DNA from: a bacterium
GTDB taxonomy: Bacteria > Chloroflexota > Dehalococcoidia > Tepidiformales > Tepidiformaceae
Direction of reading: 5' to 3'
Length of the DNA: 8,752 nt
NCBI GenBank assembly: GCA_945861295.1
Contig: CAMAUF010000068.1
Coordinates: 1-8,752, forward strand
Positions within the stretch are counted from its first letter, which is position 1; each line of letters begins with the position of its first letter. Shown here in pieces: positions 1-6,599 of this stretch. The notes beneath the pieces are model-generated. The model made no database searches and was not told where the DNA came from. It saw only the letters and a list, made by a program, of their open reading frames with translations. The translations under genes were made by a program, and so were the position numbers.

Positions 1-1
1 G

Positions 2-664
2 ATCAACGCCTACGGGCAGACGGAATCGACCGCGACGCTGACCTTCCTCGACGCCGACGACCATGACCTGCGCACCGACACAGCGGTCAAGGAGAAGCGC
101 CTGCGGTCCGTTGGCCGGCCCATGCCGGACGTCGAGATCGGCATCATGAGCGAGGCCAACGCCATCCTCCCGACGGGCAAGGAGGGTGAGATCTGCGTCC
201 GGTCGCCGCGCGTCATGAAGGGGTACTTCAAGCAGGACGCCGAAACGGCGAGCGCGATCATCGACGGCTGGCTGCACACGGGCGACGTTGGCATGGTCGA
301 CGAAGGCGGCTACCTCTTCATCACGGGCCGCAAGAAGGACCTCATCATCCGCGGTGGCGAGAACATTTCGCCGGGCGAAATCGAGGCGGCGCTGACCGCG
401 TTCCCTGCCATCGAAGAGGCCGCCGTCATTGGCGTCCCGGACGCGGAGTGGGGCGAAGTCGTCAAGGGCGTCATCGTCTTCAAGCCGGGCGCGACGGCGA
501 GCGTAGCCGAACTGGTGGAGTACACGAAGGGACGGCTGGCTTCGTACAAAGTGCCGCAGTACTACGCCGTCGTGGGCGAACTGCCACGCAACCCGATGGG
601 CAAGGTGCTGAAGAACGACCTCCGCAAAAGCAACGGCGAACCGAAGCACGAGGGCATCGGCTAA
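2..664 (+). CDS. Acyl-CoA ligase (AMP-forming), 5'-truncated C-terminal part
   Basis: This is the last 220 residues of an ANL-superfamily acyl-CoA synthetase; the start lies left of the window. The visible part opens with the YGQTE adenylate-binding motif (residues 4-8). It continues with the TGD aspartate (residue 95), the GRKKDLIIRGGENI hinge motif (109-122, Arg110 expected to contact the AMP ribose) and the C-terminal PRNPMGKVLKNDLR motif, whose Lys201 is the expected adenylation lysine. Enzymes of this family activate a carboxylic acid with ATP and transfer it to CoA. The subgroup looks FadD-like (medium or long-chain fatty acid), but the chain-length pocket is outside the window, so the substrate cannot be told. 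G+C content and codon use are those of the host background. The EtfD-like gene downstream fits a role in beta-oxidation. The family is secure; the substrate is not. Confidence 0.93.
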   Translation: MNAYGQTESTATLTFLDADDHDLRTDTAVKEKRLRSVGRPMPDVEIGIMSEANAILPTGKEGEICVRSPRVMKGYFKQDAETASAIIDGWLHTGDVGMVDEGGYLFITGRKKDLIIRGGENISPGEIEAALTAFPAIEEAAVIGVPDAEWGEVVKGVIVFKPGATASVAELVEYTKGRLASYKVPQYYAVVGELPRNPMGKVLKNDLRKSNGEPKHEGIG

Positions 665-670
665 AGGATA

Positions 671-676
671 GGGAGG
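671..676 (+). promoter_or_regulatory. Ribosome binding site deciding a GTG start
   Basis: GGGAGG lies 8 bases upstream of the GTG at 685. It is the main reason for choosing this start over longer in-frame options inside the preceding acyl-CoA ligase gene. The resulting protein begins just ahead of the recognisable AlbA_2 domain. Confidence 0.7.
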
Positions 677-684
677 CCACGATA

Positions 685-2142
685 GTGCCAGTTGAACGTG
701 TACGAATTACGGACGAGCAGCGCGATTTGGTGCTCAGACAGTCCGAGGGTCACTTCCTCGAAGTGAAGTCCATTGAGGTCCTCCCTGCTCGACTCTCCAA
801 GACCGTCGCCGCGTTCGCAAACGCTGACGGAGGGGAGTTATATATAGGGATAGATGAAGATAAAACAGCGGGACGATATTCGTGGCGAGGATTCCCGACG
901 ATCGAGGCTGGTAACAGTCACCTTCAAGTATTTGAGGATCTTTTCCCTCTTGGAACCGACTTTGCGTACACGTTTTTGGAGTGCGAAGGATATCCTGGAA
1001 TCATCCTGCGAGTCTCCGTGCTGAAGACTGGTGCCATCAAGAAGGCCACCGATGGGCAAATCTATCTCCGCCGCGGCGCGCAGAATTTGCCAGTAAGCAC
1101 TCCGTCTGCGGTCAAGCAATTAGAATACACCAAGGGCTTATCGTCTTTTGAATCGGAATTGCTGAACGTAGATAGTTCCTTGATAACTAATTCGATTCCA
1201 ATTATCGAATTCATGCTTAAAGTAGTTCCGACGGCTGACCCCGCCGCATGGCTTAGTAAGCAGCAGGTATTACGGGACGGACGCCCCACGGTGGCAGGAG
1301 TCGTGTTGTTTGCCGAGGAACCGCAGGCGCTCCTTCCCAAGAGATGTGGCATTAAAGTTTACAGATACCGAACCAAAGACTCAACCGGTTCACGCGAAAC
1401 ACTCGCCGCCGATCCGAGTACAGTCGAAGGTCACGCATACTCTCAGATTCGTGAGGCCGTATCAAAGACTACGTCCGTAATCGGAGAGGTTAGAAAACTT
1501 GGTTCTGATGCTCTAGAGACCATCGAATATCCTCCGGATACGTTGCACGAAATTATCACTAATGCAGTGTTGCATCGCGACTATAGCGTTGCGGATGACA
1601 TACATGTACGAGTCTACGACAATCGCATCGAAGTTGAGAGTCCCGGTAGATTGCCGGCACATATTACTCCGAGGAACATATTAACAGAACGCTTCGCCCG
1701 TAACGGCACGATTGTCCGACTGATCAATAAGTTTCCCAACCCACCGAACAAGGATGTGGGAGAGGGCTTAAATACGGCATTCGCGGCGATGACAAAGTTG
1801 GGCCTGAAGGAGCCTGTCATCGTAGAGAAAGAGAACTCGGTTTTAGTCACTATAAAGCATGAACCGTTAGCTTCTCCAGAAGAAATGATCTGCGTATTTC
1901 TGGAAACACACGTCACTATCAGAAACAAGGAGGCAAGGGAAATTTCGTTCATCCACGAAGATCACAAGATTCGAAGCATATTTAAGCGACTAGTGAAGCG
2001 TGAATTGTTAGAGAAGGTTCCAGGAACGGACAGATCAACGACCACCTATGCACGAGGGCGGCAGTTTTTAGGCTGGAAGCGCACGGTTGACCCCAGATCA
2101 ACCACCGATGATGGACTGGCCGCTCCGCCAACCGAGCCGTAG
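685..2142 (+). CDS. Schlafen AlbA_2 domain / GHKL ATP-binding protein (COG2865-type putative regulator)
   Basis: A 485-residue protein. Residues about 18-145 form an AlbA_2 (Schlafen-type) domain, with the LEVKS motif at 25-29, FANADGGELYIGI at 44-56 and YLRRGAQ at 127-133. Residues about 285-390 look like a GHKL-type ATP-binding domain: N-box-like EIITNAVLHRDY (289-300), ESPGRLP (318-324) and GEGLNTAF (359-366). Residues 400-460 look like a winged helix. This architecture is usually annotated as a transcriptional regulator or RecG-like ATP-binding protein, and such genes often occur in defence or accessory islands; the exact function is unknown. The gene starts 20 bases after the acyl-CoA ligase, so it may be read from the same transcript. 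Its composition is very different: 22 of 60 bases are G/C at 1141-1200, and codons ending in A or T are common, suggesting horizontal acquisition. G+C rises back to background in the last 20 or so codons. Confidence 0.85.
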   Translation: MPVERVRITDEQRDLVLRQSEGHFLEVKSIEVLPARLSKTVAAFANADGGELYIGIDEDKTAGRYSWRGFPTIEAGNSHLQVFEDLFPLGTDFAYTFLECEGYPGIILRVSVLKTGAIKKATDGQIYLRRGAQNLPVSTPSAVKQLEYTKGLSSFESELLNVDSSLITNSIPIIEFMLKVVPTADPAAWLSKQQVLRDGRPTVAGVVLFAEEPQALLPKRCGIKVYRYRTKDSTGSRETLAADPSTVEGHAYSQIREAVSKTTSVIGEVRKLGSDALETIEYPPDTLHEIITNAVLHRDYSVADDIHVRVYDNRIEVESPGRLPAHITPRNILTERFARNGTIVRLINKFPNPPNKDVGEGLNTAFAAMTKLGLKEPVIVEKENSVLVTIKHEPLASPEEMICVFLETHVTIRNKEAREISFIHEDHKIRSIFKRLVKRELLEKVPGTDRSTTTYARGRQFLGWKRTVDPRSTTDDGLAAPPTEP

Positions 2143-2293
2143 GCGGGGCCGACCTATTCGGTGCCGCGCCAAGAGCTTTGCGGGCGCGTGTGGACACGAT
2201 CCAGTCGGAGGTTGATGACCTACCGTTCCGCGCCTTTGGAGGCGGATGGCCGAAAAGCGCCCAGCCGCCGGTAGCCCCCGCCGGTCCCTCCCA

Positions 2294-2332
2294 ACCATAG
2301 CGCGCGAGACGCCGCTGGTGCGCTACGATGGT
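2294..2332. repeat. Inverted repeat, candidate VapB operator
   Basis: The arms are ACCA-TAGCGC (2294-2303) and GCGCTA-CGA-TGGT (2320-2332). The inner 6 bp and outer 4 bp are perfect, with a 3-base insertion in the right arm and 16 bases between the arms. The right arm overlaps the -10 box at 2324-2329. VapB-type antitoxins usually repress their own operon together with the toxin by binding such repeats, so this is a natural operator candidate. Confidence 0.4.
2324..2329 (+). promoter_or_regulatory. -10 box TACGAT, leaderless promoter of vapB
   Basis: TACGAT ends 6 bases before the ATG at 2336, which places transcription start at or next to the start codon. No Shine-Dalgarno sequence precedes this ATG and no good -35 box is visible. 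The same geometry is seen at 5410-5415 and 8470-8475. Confidence 0.5.
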
Positions 2333-2335
2333 CGC

Positions 2336-2575
2336 ATGCAAGTCACCGTCGAACTCGATGAGGATGTCGCCGCGGCCCTCCAAGCGGCCGGCGGCGAAGG
2401 TTCGGAGGTGGTCCGGGAGGCCGTGAACGCTGCCCTGCGTGACTGCCTCCGCGCCCGCCGGCCCGCCGAAGCTCGGCCACCCTTCGAGCTGCCGGTCTGG
2501 CCCCTCGGCCTCAAAGTCGATATCGAGTGCGTCTGGCGGGCGATTGAGGAGGCCGAGGGGCAGAGCCTCAAGTGA
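2336..2575 (+). CDS. vapB: VapB-type antitoxin (ribbon-helix-helix)
   Basis: A 79-residue protein. MQVTVELDEDV (1-11) gives the ribbon strand and the start of the first helix, and SEVVREAVNAALRD (23-36) gives the second helix, as in ribbon-helix-helix DNA-binding antitoxins. The C-terminal part with PFELPVWPLGLKVD (49-62) followed by an acidic amphipathic helix (WRAIEEAEG, 67-75) resembles the VapB tail that wraps over the toxin. The ATG at 2336 is chosen over an in-frame ATG at 2246 because the extra 30 residues are Arg/Pro-rich and fit no domain, and because a -10 box sits right before 2336. The stop codon overlaps the toxin start (TGATG), so translation is probably coupled. The family is inferred from the fold pattern and its partner. 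Confidence 0.8.
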   Translation: MQVTVELDEDVAAALQAAGGEGSEVVREAVNAALRDCLRARRPAEARPPFELPVWPLGLKVDIECVWRAIEEAEGQSLK

Positions 2576-3003
2576 TGCTGCTCGACGCCAACCTCCCGAT
2601 TTACGGGGTCGACCCATCAGCCGCACACCATGCTGTTGCGCGAAGGTGGCTGGAAGAGTCCATGGCCAGCGACGCGCCGATCGCCTTTCCGCTGATCTCC
2701 CAGCTGGCGTTCCTTCGGGTGACCACCAACCGGAAGCTGGCTTCGGCCCCGCGGCCGGTTGTTGAAGTATTCATGACGCTTCGGTTATGGCTAGAGCAGC
2801 CGAACGTCTGGGTGCCGGCGCCCGGCGCTGGTCACCTCGCGATCTTTCAAGCGCTCTCCGAGCGTTACGCCCTCAGCGGCCCAGATCTCATGGACGGCCA
2901 CCTCGCCGCGCTCGCGATCGAACACGACCTCACGATCGTGTCGTTCGACCGCGGCTTCGGGCGCTTCGCCGAAGTCCGTTGGCTCAACCCAGCAAGCCCG
3001 TAA
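2575..3003 (+). CDS. vapC: VapC-type PIN-domain ribonuclease toxin
   Basis: A 142-residue PIN-domain protein. MLLDANLPIY (1-10) carries the first metal-binding aspartate (Asp4), LMDGHLAALAIEH (105-117) carries Asp107, and TIVSFDRGF (120-128) carries Asp125. The middle segment with AFLRVTTN (45-52) and the ending RWLNP (135-139) match the VapC subgroup common in mycobacteria and Chloroflexota. PIN toxins cleave tRNA or rRNA with Mg/Mn ions and are held inactive by the paired antitoxin. The glutamate found at the start of the LR-V-T segment in many PIN domains is alanine here (Ala45). From memory this also occurs in related VapC proteins, so I do not call the enzyme dead. The start is either this ATG, overlapping the antitoxin stop by one base, or the GTG three bases earlier. 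The length is normal. Confidence 0.88.
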   Translation: MLLDANLPIYGVDPSAAHHAVARRWLEESMASDAPIAFPLISQLAFLRVTTNRKLASAPRPVVEVFMTLRLWLEQPNVWVPAPGAGHLAIFQALSERYALSGPDLMDGHLAALAIEHDLTIVSFDRGFGRFAEVRWLNPASP

Positions 3004-3024
3004 CGCACCCGCTCAGCGGCTCCG

Positions 3025-3054
3025 TTCGCGCCTTCGCGCCCCGTTCCATAGAAT
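3025..3054 (+). promoter_or_regulatory. Possible promoter of the EtfD-like gene
   Basis: TTCGCG (3025-3030) and TAGAAT (3049-3054) are separated by 18 bases. The -10 box has one mismatch to TATAAT; the -35 box is weak. Transcription would start near 3061, giving a leader of about 50 bases with a Shine-Dalgarno sequence. This is unlike the leaderless genes elsewhere in the window. Confidence 0.35.
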
Positions 3055-3076
3055 CGCGAAGCGCACTTTGCGCGAT
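3053..3076 (+). other. Hairpin between vapC and the EtfD-like gene
   Basis: ATCGCGAAG (3053-3061) pairs with CTT (3066-3068) and CGCGAT (3071-3076), with a 4-base loop CGCA and a 2-base bulge. A short T run follows only after 11 bases (3086-3089). It could weakly terminate vapBC transcription or structure the leader of the next gene. It is not a clean intrinsic terminator. Confidence 0.3.
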
Positions 3077-3110
3077 CGTTACCGTTTTCACGCGCTGAGG
3101 AAACCGCCGG

Positions 3111-5393
3111 ATGAGCCTTTTCAACCGCAACACCGCTCCTGCCCTTTCGACTCCCAACGCCGGTCCGGCCCACAAAGGGACCCGGCTGAACTCGCTTGGC
3201 GGCTTGTTGCTCCCGCTGGCGGGCCTGGGCGCGCTCTCCGCGTTCGAGCTTGCCCGCACGGCCGACCACGAATCCGCCCAGCGTGAGGTGTTCCTCAACA
3301 TCTCGTACCCGGTGATCATGTACTTCGTCTTCGGCCTCGCCGTCGCGATCATCGGGGCCGCCTTCTTGCGGCGTATGCGGATGTGGCGCCTGGGCAAGAG
3401 CCACAACGTCACTGACCAGCTCGGACTCCGCGTCTGGAACATGTTCAGTCTCGGCGCCGCCACGGGGCGCGTCCCGCGCGATCGTTACGCCGGGGTCATG
3501 CACTGGTGCATCTACTCCAGCTTCGTCGTGCTCACGCTCGTCACGTTGCTCCTCGCCCTCGACGACTACCTGCCGCTGATCTTCGGGCAGGACGCCGAGC
3601 ACGCCTTCCTTCGGGGCGGCGTCTACCTCGGCTACAGCCTCGTCGGCGACGTCTTCGGGCTCATCGGCCTCGCCGGCGTCGCCATGGCCATCCATCGCCG
3701 TTACGTGAAGGCGCCGGCCAAGCTCGGCTGGGACAAGCGTTCGTCTGAGGACGCCCTGATCGTCGGGCTGCTCGGCTTCACCCTCTTCAGCGGCCTGATC
3801 GTGGAGGGCTTCCGGATCGGCGGCGACGAAATCCCCGCCGGCAAGGAAGACTGGAGCTACTGGTCCCCGGCCGGCTGGACAGTCGCAAAGATCTTCAGCG
3901 GGATGAGCGAATCGGCCCTCCTGAACGTGCACGAAGTGATCTGGTGGACGCACATCGTCGCCGCCTTCGGCCTGCTGACGCTCATGGCTTTGACCAAGTT
4001 CCGTCACATCGCCCTGGCGCCGGTCAACGCCTTCCTGAAGAAGCCTGGCTCAGGCCCGGCCTACCTCGCGCCGATGGGCGACTTCGAGAAGCTGTTCGAG
4101 GCGGGCGCCAGCCTGGGCGCCAGCAAGCTCCAGGACTTCTCGTGGAAGCAGCTCTTCGATACCGACGTCTGCGTGCGTTGCGGGCGCTGCACGGAGGTCT
4201 GCCCGGCCTGGACGGCAGGGCAGCCCCTCAGCCCCATGGCGATCATCCAGGACCTCAAGACCTACATGAATCACGCCGGCCCCCTCCTGATCGCCGGCAA
4301 GGACCCTGCCGAACACCTCGAAGGCGAGCTCGTCGGTGGGTACATCAAAGACGAATCGCTCTGGGCCTGCCGCACCTGTATGGCCTGCGTCCAGGAATGC
4401 CCCGTCATGATCGAGCATGTGCCGACGATCGTCGAGATGCGCCGCTACCTCGTGATGGAAAAGGCGAGCGTCCCGCCGACCGCGCAAGCCGCACTCCAAA
4501 ACCTCGAACAGCGCGGCCACCCCTGGCGCGGGACGCAGTTCACCCGCGAGACATGGATCGAACAGCTCCGCGCTGAGGGCATCGATGTGCCCGTCTTCGA
4601 TGGCAGCCAGGAGTACCTCTACTGGGTCGGCTGCTCAGGGGCACTGGTCGAGCGAAACGTCCCGATCACGAAGGCGATCGTCAAGCTGCTCGTCGAAGCC
4701 GATGTCAGCTTCGGCGTGCTTGGGCAAACAGAGACGTGCAGCGGCGACCCAGCCCGCCGCCTTGGCAACGAATACTTGTACGCGACGCTCGCGACCAGCA
4801 ATTCGGAATCGTTCAACGAGATGGGCGTCCGCCGCGTCATCACCGCCTGCCCGCACTGCTTCAACACGTTCTCCAACGAATACCCGGACTTCGGCGGCAA
4901 GTATGAAGTCACGCATCATTCGGAGTTCTTGCGCAACCTCGTCAGCCTCGGCAAGTTGAAGCCGAAGGAGACGGACGGCGCGACCATCACGTACCACGAC
5001 TCCTGCTACCTCGGCCGCGGCAACAACATCTACGATGCCCCGCGCGACATCCTCTCGAGCATCCCCGGCGTCAACCTCGTCGAAATGCCGCGCAACAAGG
5101 AGAAGGGCATGTGTTGCGGCGCTGGCGGCGGCAACATGTGGCAGGAAGAACAAGGCACGCGCGTCAACCACCTCCGCGCCGCCGAGGCCATCAACACTGG
5201 CGCCAGCATCGTCGCGACCGCCTGCCCGTTCTGCGTCCAAATGTTCGAGGACGGGATCAGCGCCGTACAGCCCGACGCGGACCGCCGTTCGATCAAGGCG
5301 TACGACATCGCCGAACTGCTGGAAGTCAGCGTGCGTCCGCTGCCGCTCGCGGCCGCCGATGGCGCTGGCGTCATGCCCGCGGGCGTGGCCTAA
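3111..5393 (+). CDS. etfD: Membrane ETF:(mena)quinone oxidoreductase, fused NarI-like / 4Fe-4S / CCG protein
   Basis: A 760-residue protein. Residues 60-300 hold about five membrane helices (near 65-85, 131-151, 171-193, 215-233 and 273-295) resembling NarI-type cytochrome b; His131, His195, His274 and His281 are possible haem ligands. Two 4Fe-4S motifs follow: CVRCGRCTEVCP (354-365) and CRTCMACVQECP (420-431). Two CCG domains, as in HdrD and GlcF, come last: Cys508/Cys543 with CPHC (580-583), and Cys632 with MCCGAGGG (667-674) and CPFC (705-708). This is the layout of EtfD (EMO), which oxidises reduced ETF and reduces quinone during beta-oxidation; the acyl-CoA ligase nearby supports that. 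Related heterodisulfide- or lactate-linked reductases share the domains, so the electron donor is inferred. GAGG at 3097-3100 supports the ATG. All expected cysteines are present. Confidence 0.85.
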   Translation: MSLFNRNTAPALSTPNAGPAHKGTRLNSLGGLLLPLAGLGALSAFELARTADHESAQREVFLNISYPVIMYFVFGLAVAIIGAAFLRRMRMWRLGKSHNVTDQLGLRVWNMFSLGAATGRVPRDRYAGVMHWCIYSSFVVLTLVTLLLALDDYLPLIFGQDAEHAFLRGGVYLGYSLVGDVFGLIGLAGVAMAIHRRYVKAPAKLGWDKRSSEDALIVGLLGFTLFSGLIVEGFRIGGDEIPAGKEDWSYWSPAGWTVAKIFSGMSESALLNVHEVIWWTHIVAAFGLLTLMALTKFRHIALAPVNAFLKKPGSGPAYLAPMGDFEKLFEAGASLGASKLQDFSWKQLFDTDVCVRCGRCTEVCPAWTAGQPLSPMAIIQDLKTYMNHAGPLLIAGKDPAEHLEGELVGGYIKDESLWACRTCMACVQECPVMIEHVPTIVEMRRYLVMEKASVPPTAQAALQNLEQRGHPWRGTQFTRETWIEQLRAEGIDVPVFDGSQEYLYWVGCSGALVERNVPITKAIVKLLVEADVSFGVLGQTETCSGDPARRLGNEYLYATLATSNSESFNEMGVRRVITACPHCFNTFSNEYPDFGGKYEVTHHSEFLRNLVSLGKLKPKETDGATITYHDSCYLGRGNNIYDAPRDILSSIPGVNLVEMPRNKEKGMCCGAGGGNMWQEEQGTRVNHLRAAEAINTGASIVATACPFCVQMFEDGISAVQPDADRRSIKAYDIAELLEVSVRPLPLAAADGAGVMPAGVA

Positions 5394-5409
5394 CGGGCGT
5401 CCCAGCGGC

Positions 5410-5415
5410 TATACT
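5410..5415 (+). promoter_or_regulatory. -10 box TATACT, leaderless promoter
   Basis: TATACT ends 6 bases before the ATG at 5422, with no Shine-Dalgarno sequence in between or just upstream. It lies 17 bases after the stop of the EtfD-like gene, so the next gene probably has its own promoter. No clear -35 box is seen. Confidence 0.6.
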
Positions 5416-5421
5416 CCTGGC

Positions 5422-6249
5422 ATGGGCATCGTCATCGAGGATGTGCACGACCTCATCCACCTGCTCGCCGCCAACCCGGCGTTGCGGGAAGAGCTGCGGC
5501 CGCTGATCCTTGACGACGGGTATTGGAAGATCCCCGGCGCGCTCGACCGCCTCGCGGAGCGGATCGCTGGGCTCGAAGCACGGTTCGAAGACCTCGACAA
5601 GCGGCTGGAAGCCTTCCGGCACGAGACGTACGAGTTTCGCGATGAGATGTACTTGTTTCGTGAAGCGTCGTTGAAGTTTCAGGCGGAGATGCTCGCCTTT
5701 CGGGACGCTACGAATACGCGGTTCGATGCCGTGGATGTCCGGTTCGATGCCGTAGACGCACGGTTCGAGGCTGTAGACGCGCGGTTCGATGGAATCGACG
5801 ACCAGCTCCATTCCATGAAGACGGACATCGGGCACCTACGAGGCGATGTCCTGGAAGGCAGGTACATCGACCATGTCCGCCCATGGTTCGGCAAGTGGCT
5901 GCGGCCGGTCGAGCTGACTTTCGTCGACGACCTCGTCCTCGTCGAGGATGCCCTCGAGGCCGGGAGGATTAGCCAAGCGGAGGTTGACGACCTCCGGCAT
6001 GCCGACCTGCTGGTTAAGGGCCGGAGCCGGGCGAAGAGCGGCCTCCCGGAGGGCGAGGTCGTCCTCGCGGTGGAGGTCTCGACCGTGATCGATACGAAGG
6101 ACGTCAAGCGCGCCGTCCGCCGGGCCGAGATCCTGGCGCGGGCCGGTTACGCCGTTGTCCCGTTCTGCGGCGGCTACACGGTTATCCCCACTGCTGAAGA
6201 AGAGGCAACCGCCCACAGCGTCGTCCTGGATTTCAGGCGCATGCGTTAA
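5422..6249 (+). CDS. Coiled-coil protein with PD-(D/E)XK nuclease-like C-terminal domain
   Basis: A 275-residue protein with two parts. Residues about 40-140 are heptad-rich coiled coil, including four near-identical RFDAVDA-type heptads at 100-127. Residues about 145-270 look like a restriction-endonuclease-like fold: HADLLVKG (193-200) with Asp195, then VVLAVEVS (213-220) with Glu218, followed by a helix rich in basic residues (KDVKRAVRRAEILARAGY, 226-243) and a final strand. The D...ExK pattern typical of active PD-(D/E)XK nucleases is here D...ExS, because Ser220 replaces the lysine. The enzyme may therefore be inactive or use a displaced basic residue. Similar coiled-coil/DUF3782-like proteins of unknown role occur in Chloroflexota, Cyanobacteria and archaea. 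It has its own leaderless promoter, and its stop codon overlaps the convergent immunity gene's stop. The function is not known. Confidence 0.7.
   Translation: MGIVIEDVHDLIHLLAANPALREELRPLILDDGYWKIPGALDRLAERIAGLEARFEDLDKRLEAFRHETYEFRDEMYLFREASLKFQAEMLAFRDATNTRFDAVDVRFDAVDARFEAVDARFDGIDDQLHSMKTDIGHLRGDVLEGRYIDHVRPWFGKWLRPVELTFVDDLVLVEDALEAGRISQAEVDDLRHADLLVKGRSRAKSGLPEGEVVLAVEVSTVIDTKDVKRAVRRAEILARAGYAVVPFCGGYTVIPTAEEEATAHSVVLDFRRMR
5719..5802 (+). repeat. 21-bp tandem repeat, four copies, coding
   Basis: Four consecutive 21-base units begin at 5719, 5740, 5761 and 5782, each starting CGGTTCGA. Each encodes one coiled-coil heptad (RFDAVDV, RFDAVDA, RFEAVDA, RFDGIDD). The units differ mainly at third positions and towards the last copy, which suggests duplication followed by drift. 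Copy number could vary between strains without breaking the frame. Confidence 0.85.
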
Positions 6250-6584
6250 GGGCCCGCCGTCCGCGTAGCTCCACTTTCGCCGTCTTCAGTCTCGTCGAAG
6301 AGCGCGAGGACGGCCCGTACCGCTTCAAGGTCCGGCGGGCGCCAACCGCAGCCGAGGCGGGAAAGCGCGGCGCGCAAAGGTTCGAGGCCGTCGCTTTCTT
6401 CGATAACTCGCCGGAGCTGCGCCGCTGCCCGCCGTCGCTCGGCCGGTCGCGCCGCCGCAGCGTAGGCCCGCGCCCCGCCTTCCGCGCTGCCGTGCTCCAA
6501 CGCGAAGTCTTGATGCAGGTAGCCGATCAGGAAGCGCCGCAACGCCGCCGCCGGTCGCCGTTGCCGTCCCGCCCGCTCGTCCAT
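6246..6584 (-). CDS. CdiI_2-like immunity protein
   Basis: A 112-residue, mostly helical, cytoplasmic protein with no signal peptide or membrane segment. The segment LRRFLIGYLHQDFALE (15-30) matches the FLGGYFHQDW-type signature of CdiI_2 contact-dependent inhibition immunity proteins. It is followed by a helical region (43-62), RAALSRLGCGWRPP (71-84) and a last helix (86-97), all in the order expected for that family. It starts 15 bases after the RNase A-like toxin stops. A strong Shine-Dalgarno sequence, GAGGAG, lies 8 bases before its ATG (plus-strand positions 6593-6598), so high translation is likely, as expected for an antidote. It should bind and block the toxin made by sister cells. 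Its 3' end converges on the coiled-coil gene, and the two stop codons share a TTAA. Family assignment is from pattern memory. Confidence 0.75.
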   Translation of the reverse strand: MDERAGRQRRPAAALRRFLIGYLHQDFALEHGSAEGGARAYAAAARPAERRRAAAQLRRVIEESDGLEPLRAALSRLGCGWRPPDLEAVRAVLALFDETEDGESGATRTAGP

Positions 6585-6592
6585 GTGCGTCG

Positions 6593-6598
6593 CTCCTC
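6593..6598 (-). promoter_or_regulatory. Strong ribosome binding site of the immunity gene
   Basis: GAGGAG on the minus strand, 8 bases before the ATG at 6584 and within the 15-base gap after the toxin stop. The toxin gene itself has no comparable site, so the immunity protein may be made in excess. Confidence 0.7.
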
Positions 6599-6599
6599 G

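Noticed and set aside
448..684. Upstream in-frame extension of the AlbA_2 gene
   Set aside because: It lies inside the acyl-CoA ligase gene in another frame, its translation is Arg/Gly-rich with no domain, and a good ribosome binding site precedes the GTG at 685.
2085..2103. Small inverted repeat GGTTGA/TCAACC at the end of the AlbA_2 gene as an element end or terminator
   Set aside because: The 6-bp stem is short, lies inside the coding region and has no T run. No matching repeat is seen at the left edge near 665.
2246..2335. N-terminal extension of the VapB-like antitoxin
   Set aside because: The 30 extra residues are Arg/Pro-rich and fit no antitoxin. The ribbon-helix-helix domain begins exactly at the ATG at 2336, which has a -10 box just before it.
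1982..2626. Minus-strand open frame spanning the gap before vapB
   Set aside because: It overlaps the ends of three plus-strand genes or features and shows no recognisable domain.
2865..4007. Long minus-strand open frame of 380 codons
   Set aside because: It is antisense to the well-supported VapC and EtfD-like genes. Its Asp/Glu/His/Arg-rich composition is typical of the reverse reading of GC-rich genes.
4635..5240. Minus-strand open frame of 201 codons opposite the EtfD-like gene
   Set aside because: A Val/Ala/Asp/Arg-rich shadow of a gene with all motifs intact on the plus strand.
5719..5802. CRISPR-like array
   Set aside because: The units are directly adjacent with no spacers, all in frame, and encode coiled-coil heptads.
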